Source: Alteromonas sp. C1M14
Lineage (GTDB): Bacteria; Pseudomonadota; Gammaproteobacteria; Enterobacterales; Alteromonadaceae
DNA: 64,000 nt
Direction: 5' to 3'
NCBI RefSeq assembly: GCF_018860965.1
Contig: NZ_JAHKQF010000015.1
Location: 731,777-795,776 of the forward strand
Shown here: piece by piece, positions 38,385-47,009 of the stretch
Layout of the letters: each line of letters starts with the position of its first letter
Numbering within the stretch: the first letter of the stretch is position 1
Translations under genes and position numbers: made by a program
The notes under the pieces: model-generated
What the model saw: the letters and a program-made list of their open reading frames with translations, nothing else
What the model was told of the DNA's origin: nothing
Database searches by the model: none

Positions 38385-40577
38385 ATGTCAGCATCTGGCT
38401 CGATATTTAAGGAAGGAGAAAACTGCTGGGTAACCAGTGAGGCAAGTTACGCCACTCCATTAATTGATTGCGCAAATTATTATTTGGCCCTGCATCAAGC
38501 CATTATAAAAGCAAAACACAGCATATTTATTGTCGGCTGGGACATAGACAGCCGCATTCGTTTGCTCCGTGGTAAAGATGAAGCTCAGTCTGACGCGCCC
38601 TCAGTTGTCAGTGATTTGTTGGCATGGAAAGCAGAGCAAAACCCAGATATCAAAATCTACTTATTACGCTGGGACTCCTCCTTGGCGTTTTTTGCCCAGC
38701 GGGAAATGTGGGCAAAAGAAGTGTGGGATGAAAAGACACCCGATAACGTCCGCACCGAACTTGATGACACCATCCCGATGGGAGGCAGTCAGCACCAGAA
38801 AATAGTGGTCATTGATGACGAATTGGTATTTTCCGGTGGTATGGACATTTCCACCAACCGGTGGGACACCCGGGATCATCCCGTAGAAAGCGCTGAACGC
38901 GAAGGTCCTGATGGCAGCTACTCGCCCTTGCATGACGTACAAATCGTGTCCGCTGGTCCGGTGGTACAGCGTTTCAGCGAACTGGTACGCTGGCGTTGGT
39001 TGCGGGTGGCGGAAGATAATCCGGTGACCATTCGTGAAACGGCAAAAAATGCCATTGATGATCCCCTTCCCGAGGCCTGGCCTGATAGTTTTGAACCTTG
39101 GTTTAAGCAAGCAGAGTGTGCATTGGCACGCACGATCCCTTTTATGGACGAAGTGGAACCTGTGCAAGAGGTTCGTCATATGTTGCTTGACCTTATTAGC
39201 CAAGCAGAACGGGTTATTTATATTGAAAACCAGTTTACCTCCCGCAACGAGATTGCCGAAGCCTTAAACCGACGCTTAAAACAAAAGCCGGAACTTAATG
39301 TCATTATTGTCAGTTCCTATGAACCAAAGGGTAAATTTGAATGTGAGGCATTTTGGGCTGGGCGAATAGGGTTTAAAAAAATTCTGATGGAAGGGATCAG
39401 TGATGATCGCGTCGTGATGTCATATTCTTCTATTACCGACGAATTTGGCCGTCACGCATCTAAGCGTATCCATTCCAAAGTCATGACAATTGACGACAAA
39501 TACTTAGTCATTGGCTCATCAAACATCAGTAACCGTTCTATGTCTTTAGACACGGAAATCGATATGGTCTTGCACGGGAATACCGAGCACAACCGTAACC
39601 ACATAGCAAAAGTAAGAAATGACCTACTGGCAGAACATAGCAACCGTACCCTTGAGGCGGTTTCATCATTGATGAGGGAAAAGCAGCCGGCGCGAGCCTT
39701 GATGGAAGGTCAACTGGCCCACGGTTATGTGTTAACCCAATTGCGCGATGAGATATTCACCGATCAAGCCTCGGGTAAAAACTTTTTCTCGTCTCTCTCA
39801 GATCCTGAAGAACCCCTTATTCCCCCGTTACCCACTCCCGGAGGAAGCATTATGCCAATAAGAAATCCACGTCGACGGACAATCATGATAGGCATCGGGG
39901 TACTCACTGTGGCGGTTTTCGCTGCACTATTGTTAACCGCCAGCCATTTTATTCCATGGTTATCCACCGACAACATCAATGCCTTTTTAGAGGAAAGCAG
40001 AGGTACCTATTTTGCCCTCCCCACGGTGTTATTGGTTTACGTGGTAGGTGGCTTCTTTTTCTTCCCCGTCACCGTGATGTCTTTAGCGGTGTCTGCCATT
40101 TTCGGTCCTATTTGGGGGCCCCTCTATGGCATCCTTGGCGCGCTGTTAAGCTCTGCCTGTATGTTTGCCATTGGCAAACTGGGAGGCAACGCGGGATTAC
40201 GTAAAATAGGTGGCCCGAAAGTAGAAGCGGTGGACAATAAACTGAAATCGAGTGGCATTGTTGGGGTCGCCGCCATTCGAATGTTACCCATTGCGCCTTT
40301 TAGTTTGGTTAATCTAGTGGCGGGGATCTCCTCCATCGGCATCTTACAATTTCTCATCGGAACCTTCCTTGGCATGTTTCCGCCAATGATTGCCAAAGGG
40401 TTAGTGGGCGACTCAATCACTCAAATTTTTCGCAACCCATCACCAGAAACCATTTCCTATTTAGTGGGCGGTATTATTCTGTGGGGATTAATGATTTGGG
40501 GTTCACAGAAAATAGCAAAACGCTATCAAGCACGTAAACAAGCAAAAAAGACGAAGGCAGATGAATGTGTCGCATAA
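38385..40577 (+). CDS. Phospholipase D fused to a VTT (DedA/TVP38-like) membrane domain
   Basis: A 730-residue two-part protein. The first part has two HKD motifs, HQKIVVIDDE (about residue 145) and HSKVMTIDDKYLVIGSSN (about residue 361), as in PLD and cardiolipin synthases. From about residue 505 come several TM helices in a VTT domain (PIWGPLYGILGALLSSACM and RMLPIAPFSLVNLVAGIS), a lipid-scramblase/transporter-type module. It may make or exchange phospholipid and move it across the membrane. ATG with GAGGAG upstream. It overlaps the EEP gene by 13 bases. Confidence 0.87.
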   Translation: MSASGSIFKEGENCWVTSEASYATPLIDCANYYLALHQAIIKAKHSIFIVGWDIDSRIRLLRGKDEAQSDAPSVVSDLLAWKAEQNPDIKIYLLRWDSSLAFFAQREMWAKEVWDEKTPDNVRTELDDTIPMGGSQHQKIVVIDDELVFSGGMDISTNRWDTRDHPVESAEREGPDGSYSPLHDVQIVSAGPVVQRFSELVRWRWLRVAEDNPVTIRETAKNAIDDPLPEAWPDSFEPWFKQAECALARTIPFMDEVEPVQEVRHMLLDLISQAERVIYIENQFTSRNEIAEALNRRLKQKPELNVIIVSSYEPKGKFECEAFWAGRIGFKKILMEGISDDRVVMSYSSITDEFGRHASKRIHSKVMTIDDKYLVIGSSNISNRSMSLDTEIDMVLHGNTEHNRNHIAKVRNDLLAEHSNRTLEAVSSLMREKQPARALMEGQLAHGYVLTQLRDEIFTDQASGKNFFSSLSDPEEPLIPPLPTPGGSIMPIRNPRRRTIMIGIGVLTVAVFAALLLTASHFIPWLSTDNINAFLEESRGTYFALPTVLLVYVVGGFFFFPVTVMSLAVSAIFGPIWGPLYGILGALLSSACMFAIGKLGGNAGLRKIGGPKVEAVDNKLKSSGIVGVAAIRMLPIAPFSLVNLVAGISSIGILQFLIGTFLGMFPPMIAKGLVGDSITQIFRNPSPETISYLVGGIILWGLMIWGSQKIAKRYQARKQAKKTKADECVA

Positions 40578-41266
40578 TTACGTACAACATCCATAGTGGT
40601 GTAGGCCAAGACAAGAAGCATGACTATCGCCGTATTGGGAACTATTTAGCGGCGCAGAACGCCGATATTGTCTTGCTTCAAGAGATGGATACCCGTTCTG
40701 ATATCAGAGATACCCAGACCGACATCAATAATATCTGTGCAGGTAAGGTCTTTGAGCTAGTTGCCTCTCCTGCGGTTTTTACCAAATGGGGCTGGTATGG
40801 CAATGCGGTACTCAGTCGTTACCCCATAATAAGTAATCGTACCCTAGATGTAAGCTACCAAGGCGTGGAACCGCGAAATATTCAAACCGTTGAGGTGGCC
40901 ACGCCGCGTGGCCCATTAACGGTAATCAACACCCACAAAGGGTTGAAAAAAAGAGAGCGACGCTCCCAGTTTGCTCAGCTTCACGACTACATCGGCGAGA
41001 TCCAACAGCACGCTTCCGCTCCGATTTTACTTGGTGGCGACTTTAACGAATGGCAATTTTTCACCCATGCGTTTCGCAGCATCGACAAGGTGTTGGCTCA
41101 GCACAAAGTGGGCGCAACCTTTCCTAGTCGATTTCCGCTGTTTTCACTAGATAGAGTTTGGACATCCTCAGATATCCAAGTCAAGCGTGTGAAAAAGCTT
41201 AAAAATAGCCAAACAAAAACCCTATCAGATCACTTACCTGTACTGGTAGACATTGCGCTGCCATAA
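40565..41266 (+). CDS. Endonuclease/exonuclease/phosphatase family protein
   Basis: A 233-residue EEP-fold metal-dependent phosphoesterase with ITYNIHSGVG, LLQEMD, ILLGGDFNEWQ and LSDHLPVLV, the standard metal and catalytic segments. No signal peptide. Because it overlaps the PLD-VTT gene it probably acts with it on a phospholipid or phosphodiester; homologues in such pairs are often listed without known substrate. Confidence 0.85.
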   Translation: MCRIITYNIHSGVGQDKKHDYRRIGNYLAAQNADIVLLQEMDTRSDIRDTQTDINNICAGKVFELVASPAVFTKWGWYGNAVLSRYPIISNRTLDVSYQGVEPRNIQTVEVATPRGPLTVINTHKGLKKRERRSQFAQLHDYIGEIQQHASAPILLGGDFNEWQFFTHAFRSIDKVLAQHKVGATFPSRFPLFSLDRVWTSSDIQVKRVKKLKNSQTKTLSDHLPVLVDIALP

Positions 41267-41282
41267 GCACCTTCGATTCGGA

Positions 41283-42257
41283 TTATGCACATACCGCATT
41301 AGGATGGGTAAATTGCATTTTTCCGCGCCAGTGATCAAGCGCTTGTTCTTGATGGGTAGCTCGGCGGATAACATCCTGCATTTTTATACACGCGTCTGTC
41401 ATCGCCTTGCTTCGATTGGTGGCCATCAACACTTGCCGACGCATTTCAGGTTGTTCTATTTTTAACGCTTTCACCAGCCCGCTTTCTTCAAGATGAAATA
41501 TGGCTGAAGAAGGTAAAATCATGGCACTGTCGCTTTGTAATAGCTGTCTAAGTCCCGTCATAAGCTGCCCGGAATACGCATTATTATGTTTAAGCGCAAC
41601 CCCAGTAACATTTTCATAATGAGTGATAAGCTTTCCAAGGGCATCCCGAGGGCCAGGCGTTAACAAATCAAATTGACTGAGTTCCCAGAAATTAATGCTT
41701 GTGCGATCTTTTAGTTGTCGGTAGACCCCAGACTGGGGATGGGTACCAATAACCAAATACATATACTCTTCAATAAGAGGCTCACACAGCATTGCCAACG
41801 AATCAACGTCTTGTTCGTAAGTAATCGCAATATCAATATCATTGTTTTCCAACCAACCGCGTACGGTATAGGATGGGCCGGTACTGATATCCATTTTAAG
41901 TTTATTGCCAGCTTGCTTCACTTCCGAAATCAGTGTCATAGATAGGACGTTACCAATGGAAGGCAACATGCCTACACGCACGTTTCCGGATTGTTCTAAA
42001 ATCAGTTGCTGAATATCCACTTTAGCGGCGTTGATTTCATCCACTAAACGACGGGCATGTGTGGCGAATATGGTTCCCGCACTAGTGAGTGTGACACCTT
42101 TGAAACTGCGTTCAAATAGCGGTGTACCCATTTCTCTCTCTAGGTTTCCAAGTTGTTGACTGATGGCCGGCTGGGCTATATCAAGCTCCCGCGAAGCTGC
42201 TGCGATACTTCCTTTCTGCAAAGTGACGAGGAAGTATTGTAGTTGCTTAGAGTTCAT
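41283..42257 (-). CDS. LysR-family transcriptional regulator
   Basis: A 324-residue LysR regulator: N-terminal helix-turn-helix (QLQYFLVTLQKGSIAAASRE, then AQPAISQQLGNLE, about residues 4-50) and a C-terminal periplasmic-binding-like effector domain. The ATG at 42257 is chosen because AAGGGG precedes it and the family starts with this segment; the frame itself runs on to 42353. It is divergent from the TauE/aminotransferase pair and likely controls it. Effector unknown. Confidence 0.88.
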   Translation of the reverse strand: MNSKQLQYFLVTLQKGSIAAASRELDIAQPAISQQLGNLEREMGTPLFERSFKGVTLTSAGTIFATHARRLVDEINAAKVDIQQLILEQSGNVRVGMLPSIGNVLSMTLISEVKQAGNKLKMDISTGPSYTVRGWLENNDIDIAITYEQDVDSLAMLCEPLIEEYMYLVIGTHPQSGVYRQLKDRTSINFWELSQFDLLTPGPRDALGKLITHYENVTGVALKHNNAYSGQLMTGLRQLLQSDSAMILPSSAIFHLEESGLVKALKIEQPEMRRQVLMATNRSKAMTDACIKMQDVIRRATHQEQALDHWRGKMQFTHPNAVCA

Positions 42258-42589
42258 GTCACCCCTTCTCTTGATGATTGACGAATGTACTTTTCTGTCG
42301 TTGCGGTGCTTTTTTGTACTTTTTATTAGCAATAATTTTTGACTATCTGTCAAAGTGTAACTCTCTATTTTGAAAGCAATTTACATTCCACATTAGACAA
42401 AATATAACCAGCAAGCATGTAAATCAAATGTTACGCAGTCGTGAGCACAAAAATCATCTTCACAAAGAAAAATTTCATTACTATATGATTATTAGTATTT
42501 TTTGTGCCCCCTAAACATTTTTCTTATACCCCTATATATTCTTTTTTCTTCCAAGATATAGCTATATTTTTTTAATCTCTACGCACTTG
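42258..42589. other. AT-rich divergent promoter region of the LysR gene
   Basis: About 330 bases of AT-rich DNA, with runs such as TATATATTC at 42533-42541. It should carry the LysR promoter and the promoter of the TauE transcript. No repeat or RNA motif recognised. Confidence 0.4.
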
Positions 42590-43020
42590 GTAGTAAAGGC
42601 TTCGCGCAAGGCTTCTTTGGAAGTATGCCTTTTTATGGTGCTGCCATGGCCCATTTTTGGGCGTTGATGTTGCTTAGCAACCCTGTAGTCACTCAAAAAT
42701 ACCAATGACAATCCATTGGTGGACACAGAAGAATTCGGCCAAGAATTCTTTCTTTGATTTAGGAGGCGCTTAACCTATTACCGGTAGCCTTCCATTGAGT
42801 GCAGGAGCGCGGAACCGGTTCAACAATTCCCCTGATAATTATCCGAGTTAGGAGACAGTTGTTGTGGCGAGCTCTACGTTGCTGAGCCTTGTGATCTAGG
42901 GAGGTGCACTACTGCACCAAGCTGGTTTTCACCTTCTAGGAAGAACAACTGAGGTTAAGGATAACAAGTATCGTCGGCCTTCGAGTCGACATTAATTTGC
43001 GCAGTCATTGCGTACGTCCG
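42590..43020 (+). ncRNA. Hairpin-rich leader or noncoding RNA candidate before TauE
   Basis: At least seven inverted repeats follow one another: AAGGCTTC/GAAGTATGCCTT with a T run (42608-42634, terminator-like); GCCCA/TGGGC (42649-42662); GTTGC/GCAAC (42669-42681); ACCAATG/CATTGGT (42701-42720); AAGAATTC/GAATTCTT (42729-42750); palindrome GAACCGGTTC (42812-42821); CAACAA/TTGTTG (42821-42864); GGTGCA/TGCACC (42903-42918). No coding frame fits it. It could be a long structured 5' leader with an early attenuator, a small RNA, or relic repeats. I tried the common riboswitch cores and recognised none. Confidence 0.35.
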
Positions 43021-43048
43021 AAATGTTAATATGTGGAGTTCTGCAACT

Positions 43049-43870
43049 ATGGAAATTGAGTTGGTCTGGTTTGTTCTAACGTTGTGCGCAGCAGGTGCAA
43101 TTGCTGGCATAACCTCAGGCCTGTTTGGAAATGGCGGTGGCTTTGTCGTGGTTCCCGCACTGTCTATTGTCTTCCCATTTTTCGTCCCCGATTCGGACGA
43201 AATTGTTAAAGTTGCGATTGGTACATCCCTCGCCTCTATTGTCGTTTCAAGTTTACGATCGGTGATTGCGCACAAAGCCAAAGGGGCGGTGGATTTTGAA
43301 GTACTAAAATCTTGGTCTATCTGGATTGTACTGGGTGTTATTGGTGGTTTATTAATTGCTGAAAACACCAGTGCTGGCGGGCTGAAAATCGTTTTTGCTG
43401 CCGGCGTCCTTGTCTACTCAATTTATTTCTTATTTCCCGATTTAGTGGTACGTCCCGGCGTCTACTTCTCCATGCCTAAAGGTATAGGTCGTGCCTCGCT
43501 GGCTTTTGTGCTTGGTGGTTTTTCCGCATTACTCGGCATTGGTGGAGGAACACCCACTGTAATCACCATGGTTATGTGTAAACGCTCTATCCAGCAAGCT
43601 GTGGCCACCGCCGCAGGAGTTGGTTTTTTAATCGGTCTACCCGGCGCGTTGGGCTTCTTACTCATGCGTCATTCAGAGGAAGCGGCTCTTCCTTTTGGAA
43701 CCGTAGGTTACGTTAATCTGCCTGCCCTAGTAGCCATCAGTATTGGCTCTATTATGACAGCGCCAATCGGGGCAAATATGGCCCACAGCTTCAGCGAAAA
43801 AATGCTTAAGCGATTATTTGGTATTTATCTTGTCATCGTGTCCCTTGGCATGTTCTACAAAGCCATGTAA
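43049..43870 (+). CDS. TauE/SafE-family permease
   Basis: A 273-residue membrane protein with about eight TM helices and the family's two glycine-rich repeats: GAIAGITSGLFGNGGGFVVV near the N-terminus and GFSALLGIGGGTPTVITMV in the second half. TauE/SafE proteins export sulfite, sulfoacetate or other organic anions. The ATG at 43049 is preferred over 43031 because GTGGAG lies about 11 bases before it. It is 32 bases before the aminotransferase gene and divergent from LysR. Confidence 0.83.
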   Translation: MEIELVWFVLTLCAAGAIAGITSGLFGNGGGFVVVPALSIVFPFFVPDSDEIVKVAIGTSLASIVVSSLRSVIAHKAKGAVDFEVLKSWSIWIVLGVIGGLLIAENTSAGGLKIVFAAGVLVYSIYFLFPDLVVRPGVYFSMPKGIGRASLAFVLGGFSALLGIGGGTPTVITMVMCKRSIQQAVATAAGVGFLIGLPGALGFLLMRHSEEAALPFGTVGYVNLPALVAISIGSIMTAPIGANMAHSFSEKMLKRLFGIYLVIVSLGMFYKAM

Positions 43871-43902
43871 TTCATCATCTTCGATAAAAACAGGAAAAAA
43901 TA

Positions 43903-45072
43903 ATGACTTATAACCCGTCCAGAAGAACATTTTTAGGTGGAAGTTTAGCCGCTACTGCCGCCAGTGCATCGGGTATTATCACCCCTGCCAGTTTCGCGGC
44001 TGGCCCAGCAATGGCAACTCCAGAGGTTATGTATGGACCCAAAGCCAGTGTGGCCAAACTAAACGCCAATGAAAACCCTTATGGCCCTAGCCCAGCAGCG
44101 CTTAAAGCCATTGCTCATGCCTCTTCTACCGGCGGCGCATACTACGCTTATGAAGCGGGCATGTATCTTACGGACATGATCGCCGAAAAATACAGTTTGT
44201 CCCCGAAGAATATTTCCGTTACCGCCGGATCTAGCCTTATTCTTGCGTTTGCTGCTTTTGCTGCCACCAGCAAGGGTGTGATCCTAGGCCCAGATTTATT
44301 CTGGGATACCACGTCAAAAGCGCCAATTAGTCAAGGTGGGCCAGAAATCAAACGCGTCCCCAATACTGCCGGTCTGGATATTGATCTCGACGCCATGTAC
44401 AACGCCATCGACGATAATGTGGCCATGGTCCATATTTGTAACCCGAATAACCCCACGGGTAAAATTCTTGATACCGCAAAATTACGTGAATTTTGTATTA
44501 AGGCATCGAAGAAAACCTTGGTCTTGGTGGATGAAGCTTACAATGAGCTAATCCAAGATGGACCAAAACATTCCATGATCCCGCTGATCAAAGAAGGTCA
44601 CAATATCATTGTGGCACGTACCTTCTCTAAAATTTATGGTCTAGCCGGTATGCGTGTTGGGTACATGCTAGGCTCAGAAGAAAATATCGAATTTATTAAT
44701 CGTTATGGTCTTGGCGGCTACTCATTAAACCAAGCAGGTCTTGCTGCCGCTATTGCTAGCTATAACGATGAAGCTTTTAAAGATTTTTCTCGGGACAAAG
44801 TGACTGAGGCAAAAGGCATGATCATGGAAGCGGTAAAAGCGAACGGTTTAACCGCCATTCCGTCTAGCACTAACTTCGTGTTTGTCAATCTCGGCGAAAA
44901 TGGCAGTGCCAATGCTTTTCGTGCCGCCATGGAAGAACAAAGTGTACTTATCCGCGGACAATATCGTAGCTACACACCGTGGTCACGGGTGAGCACAGGC
45001 CGTATTGAACATGTAAAAATGTACGTCGACGCCATGCCTAAGGCATTGGAAGCCATGTACAAGATGGCGTAA
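43903..45072 (+). CDS. Tat-exported PLP-dependent aminotransferase (HisC-like)
   Basis: A 389-residue fold-type I aminotransferase resembling histidinol-phosphate aminotransferase. The PLP lysine is in RTFSKIYGLAGMRVGY, the aspartate in LVLVDEAYNEL, and HICNPNNPTGK contacts the cofactor. Unlike HisC it begins with a twin-arginine signal, PSRRTFLGGSLAATAAS, with a hydrophobic stretch and probable cleavage near FAA-GPA. So it would fold with PLP in the cytoplasm and act in the periplasm. Partnered with TauE it may act on a small amino compound. No his genes are nearby. Confidence 0.8.
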   Translation: MTYNPSRRTFLGGSLAATAASASGIITPASFAAGPAMATPEVMYGPKASVAKLNANENPYGPSPAALKAIAHASSTGGAYYAYEAGMYLTDMIAEKYSLSPKNISVTAGSSLILAFAAFAATSKGVILGPDLFWDTTSKAPISQGGPEIKRVPNTAGLDIDLDAMYNAIDDNVAMVHICNPNNPTGKILDTAKLREFCIKASKKTLVLVDEAYNELIQDGPKHSMIPLIKEGHNIIVARTFSKIYGLAGMRVGYMLGSEENIEFINRYGLGGYSLNQAGLAAAIASYNDEAFKDFSRDKVTEAKGMIMEAVKANGLTAIPSSTNFVFVNLGENGSANAFRAAMEEQSVLIRGQYRSYTPWSRVSTGRIEHVKMYVDAMPKALEAMYKMA

Positions 45073-45088
45073 ATTTAACATGAAACAC

Positions 45089-45112
45089 AGGGCTTCTGTT
45101 CCTTGAAGCCCT
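45089..45112 (+). terminator. Hairpin after the aminotransferase gene
   Basis: AGGGCTTC at 45089-45096 pairs with GAAGCCCT at 45105-45112 around an 8-base loop. The following sequence is pyrimidine-rich but has no long T run, so it is a moderate terminator. Confidence 0.55.
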
Positions 45113-45349
45113 TCTCCCTGCCCCAATTTGTCACATAAATCCAACTAATGACTAAGTGACAAACACGACTTGTCATACTTGTATTAATTTTTTGTTCCCT
45201 TTCCTTTCATTACTGAAATTCTTGTCTATAACTAAAATATCCAATCTCAAATAGCGTGAATGTGGGTAGGTGTGTCCCATTATTCAATGGAATTCCCTCC
45301 GGCGGGGTTTTCTAAATCGCCATAGGCAGTAACACTTGCGGAACGAAAA

Positions 45350-46537
45350 ATGAATAATAACGTGTCTTTTGTAGCAGGCTTAAGAAGTACCCCTCTATTG
45401 GCCTATGTCGCGGCGCTCATCAGCTTGGCGGTGGGTATCGGCTTACTGTATGCGGGTTTAGTATATCCAGCTATACTTATTACATTCGTTGGCACCTTTT
45501 TATCTGCTCGCCTCAATGACGCGCCAGCGCCAGTAACTTCAGCCCCTATTGACGCTCGCGATGCCACTGAATTCACGCCCTCCAGCATGGATGAGGATTG
45601 GTCTGATATTTCCCTCAACATGACCACGGTACTCGACGACTGTGAACAAAACATGTCAGATATTTTTAACACCCAAAATGATGCGGTAACGACCTTAAGC
45701 GACGCCTTTATGAACCTGCAACGGCTTGTAGGTGAACAAAATAATTGTATTACCTTATTAATTCACGCCGATGCCGATAGCGGAGAAATGTACTCCAACA
45801 GAATGCGTAAGTTTGCCGATGAAACAGAAAAATCTCTCGATAAATTTTTGTCATCCACGGAAGTGATTTCGCAAGGAACCACCACGATTTTAGAAAAGGT
45901 CAATCGTATTTATGACACCATGCCCACAGTGCTTAAAGCATTGGGCGACATAGATGATATCTCTTCTCAAACTAATTTGTTGGCGCTAAATGCCGCCATT
46001 GAAGCCGCTCGTGCCGGTGAGGCCGGACGAGGCTTTGCCGTGGTTGCTGACGAAGTAAGGGCCCTCTCTAATCGCTCCACTCAATTTAGTGGCGTAATCA
46101 AAAAGCAGATGGAAAACATTGGCGTTCAAATCGATGAGCTTACTCAAGATGTAAGAACTCTTGCCGCCCAAGATACAAGTTACATCATTGAAGCTAAACG
46201 AGATATTCAGGGTGAGCTCGATCAAATCATTGTTAAAGCAGAAAGCGATGCACAAACCACCACAGAATTGGAAGGCATTTCCACTCAGCTAGACAGCGCC
46301 ATTAGTGCGGCTATCCGAGGCATGCAATTTGGCGATATTAATGGCCAGAACCTTACCTATACGCAGGAAATGCTGCGATTCGTCAACGAACAATTGCCTC
46401 TAATGGGTCAGGGCGAGACCGCGCGCATAAAAGACAATTTTAATAGGTTTCAAAATAACATGAAACAACGGGCCAATGTAGACCATAACCCGGTGTCGGC
46501 CAGTAGTGTAGATGCAGGAGAAGTCGAGTTTTTTTAA
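45350..46537 (+). CDS. Short methyl-accepting chemotaxis protein without ligand domain
   Basis: A 395-residue receptor-like protein with two N-terminal TM helices (about residues 15-50) joined by only a few residues, so there is no periplasmic sensor. The signalling tip is [20 protein letters not shown] followed by [12 protein letters not shown]. The C-terminus ends GEVEFF, an acid-aromatic tail. It heads the operon cheY-cheA-cheR-cheD-cheB and probably senses through the membrane or a partner protein. ATG start. Confidence 0.85.
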   Translation: MNNNVSFVAGLRSTPLLAYVAALISLAVGIGLLYAGLVYPAILITFVGTFLSARLNDAPAPVTSAPIDARDATEFTPSSMDEDWSDISLNMTTVLDDCEQNMSDIFNTQNDAVTTLSDAFMNLQRLVGEQNNCITLLIHADADSGEMYSNRMRKFADETEKSLDKFLSSTEVISQGTTTILEKVNRIYDTMPTVLKALGDIDDISSQTNLLALNAAIEAARAGEAGRGFAVVADEVRALSNRSTQFSGVIKKQMENIGVQIDELTQDVRTLAAQDTSYIIEAKRDIQGELDQIIVKAESDAQTTTELEGISTQLDSAISAAIRGMQFGDINGQNLTYTQEMLRFVNEQLPLMGQGETARIKDNFNRFQNNMKQRANVDHNPVSASSVDAGEVEFF

Positions 46538-46623
46538 GCGCCTTTGCACACCAACCTTAAGTAAACGAATTAACTAACCAACGCCTTCACTAAGGCCAAT
46601 TTGAGAATAAAGCCGGGAGTACT

Positions 46624-46989
46624 ATGAGCAAGAACATCCTTATCGTTGATGATTCACCATCAATAAGACAGATGGTGGAAGTCACATTAAAGTCCGCCAG
46701 TTATCCTGTTACAACTGCGGTTGACGGTCAGGATGCACTGGATCAATGCAAGTTTAAGCGTTTTGATTTTGTGCTCACTGATCAGAACATGCCACGGATG
46801 GATGGGCTTACGCTTATCAAAAATCTTCGCGGTATGACCGCTTATGCCCGAACTCCCATTATTGTACTGACAACCGAAGCCGGTAACGATATGAAAGCCA
46901 AAGGCAAAGCCGCTGGCGCTACGGGCTGGATGGTCAAGCCCTTCGATCCAGCTAAACTGCTTGCGGTTGTTGGCAAAGTCCTCGGTTAG
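46624..46989 (+). CDS. cheY: Chemotaxis response regulator
   Basis: A 121-residue single receiver domain: IVDDSPSIRQMVE (acidic pocket), the phospho-aspartate in FVLTDQNMPRMDG (about residue 53), TTEA and the conserved lysine in WMVKPFDP. No output domain. The N-terminal spacing and neighbour CheA mark it as the CheY of this system. Symbol by context. Confidence 0.88.
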   Translation: MSKNILIVDDSPSIRQMVEVTLKSASYPVTTAVDGQDALDQCKFKRFDFVLTDQNMPRMDGLTLIKNLRGMTAYARTPIIVLTTEAGNDMKAKGKAAGATGWMVKPFDPAKLLAVVGKVLG

Positions 46990-47009
46990 TTATTTTAGGA
47001 GGCAGTCAC

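Noticed and set aside
42955..43368. Minus-strand open frame overlapping the TauE start and spacer
   Set aside because: It is opposite the TauE coding sequence and has no motif or ribosome site; the TauE frame explains the sequence.
43903..45072. Histidine biosynthesis gene hisC
   Set aside because: A twin-arginine export signal and lack of other his genes argue against a biosynthetic role.
45120..45349. Possible c-di-GMP riboswitch before the MCP gene
   Set aside because: The small CCC/GGG hairpin near 45297-45310 lacks the conserved GEMM core sequences.
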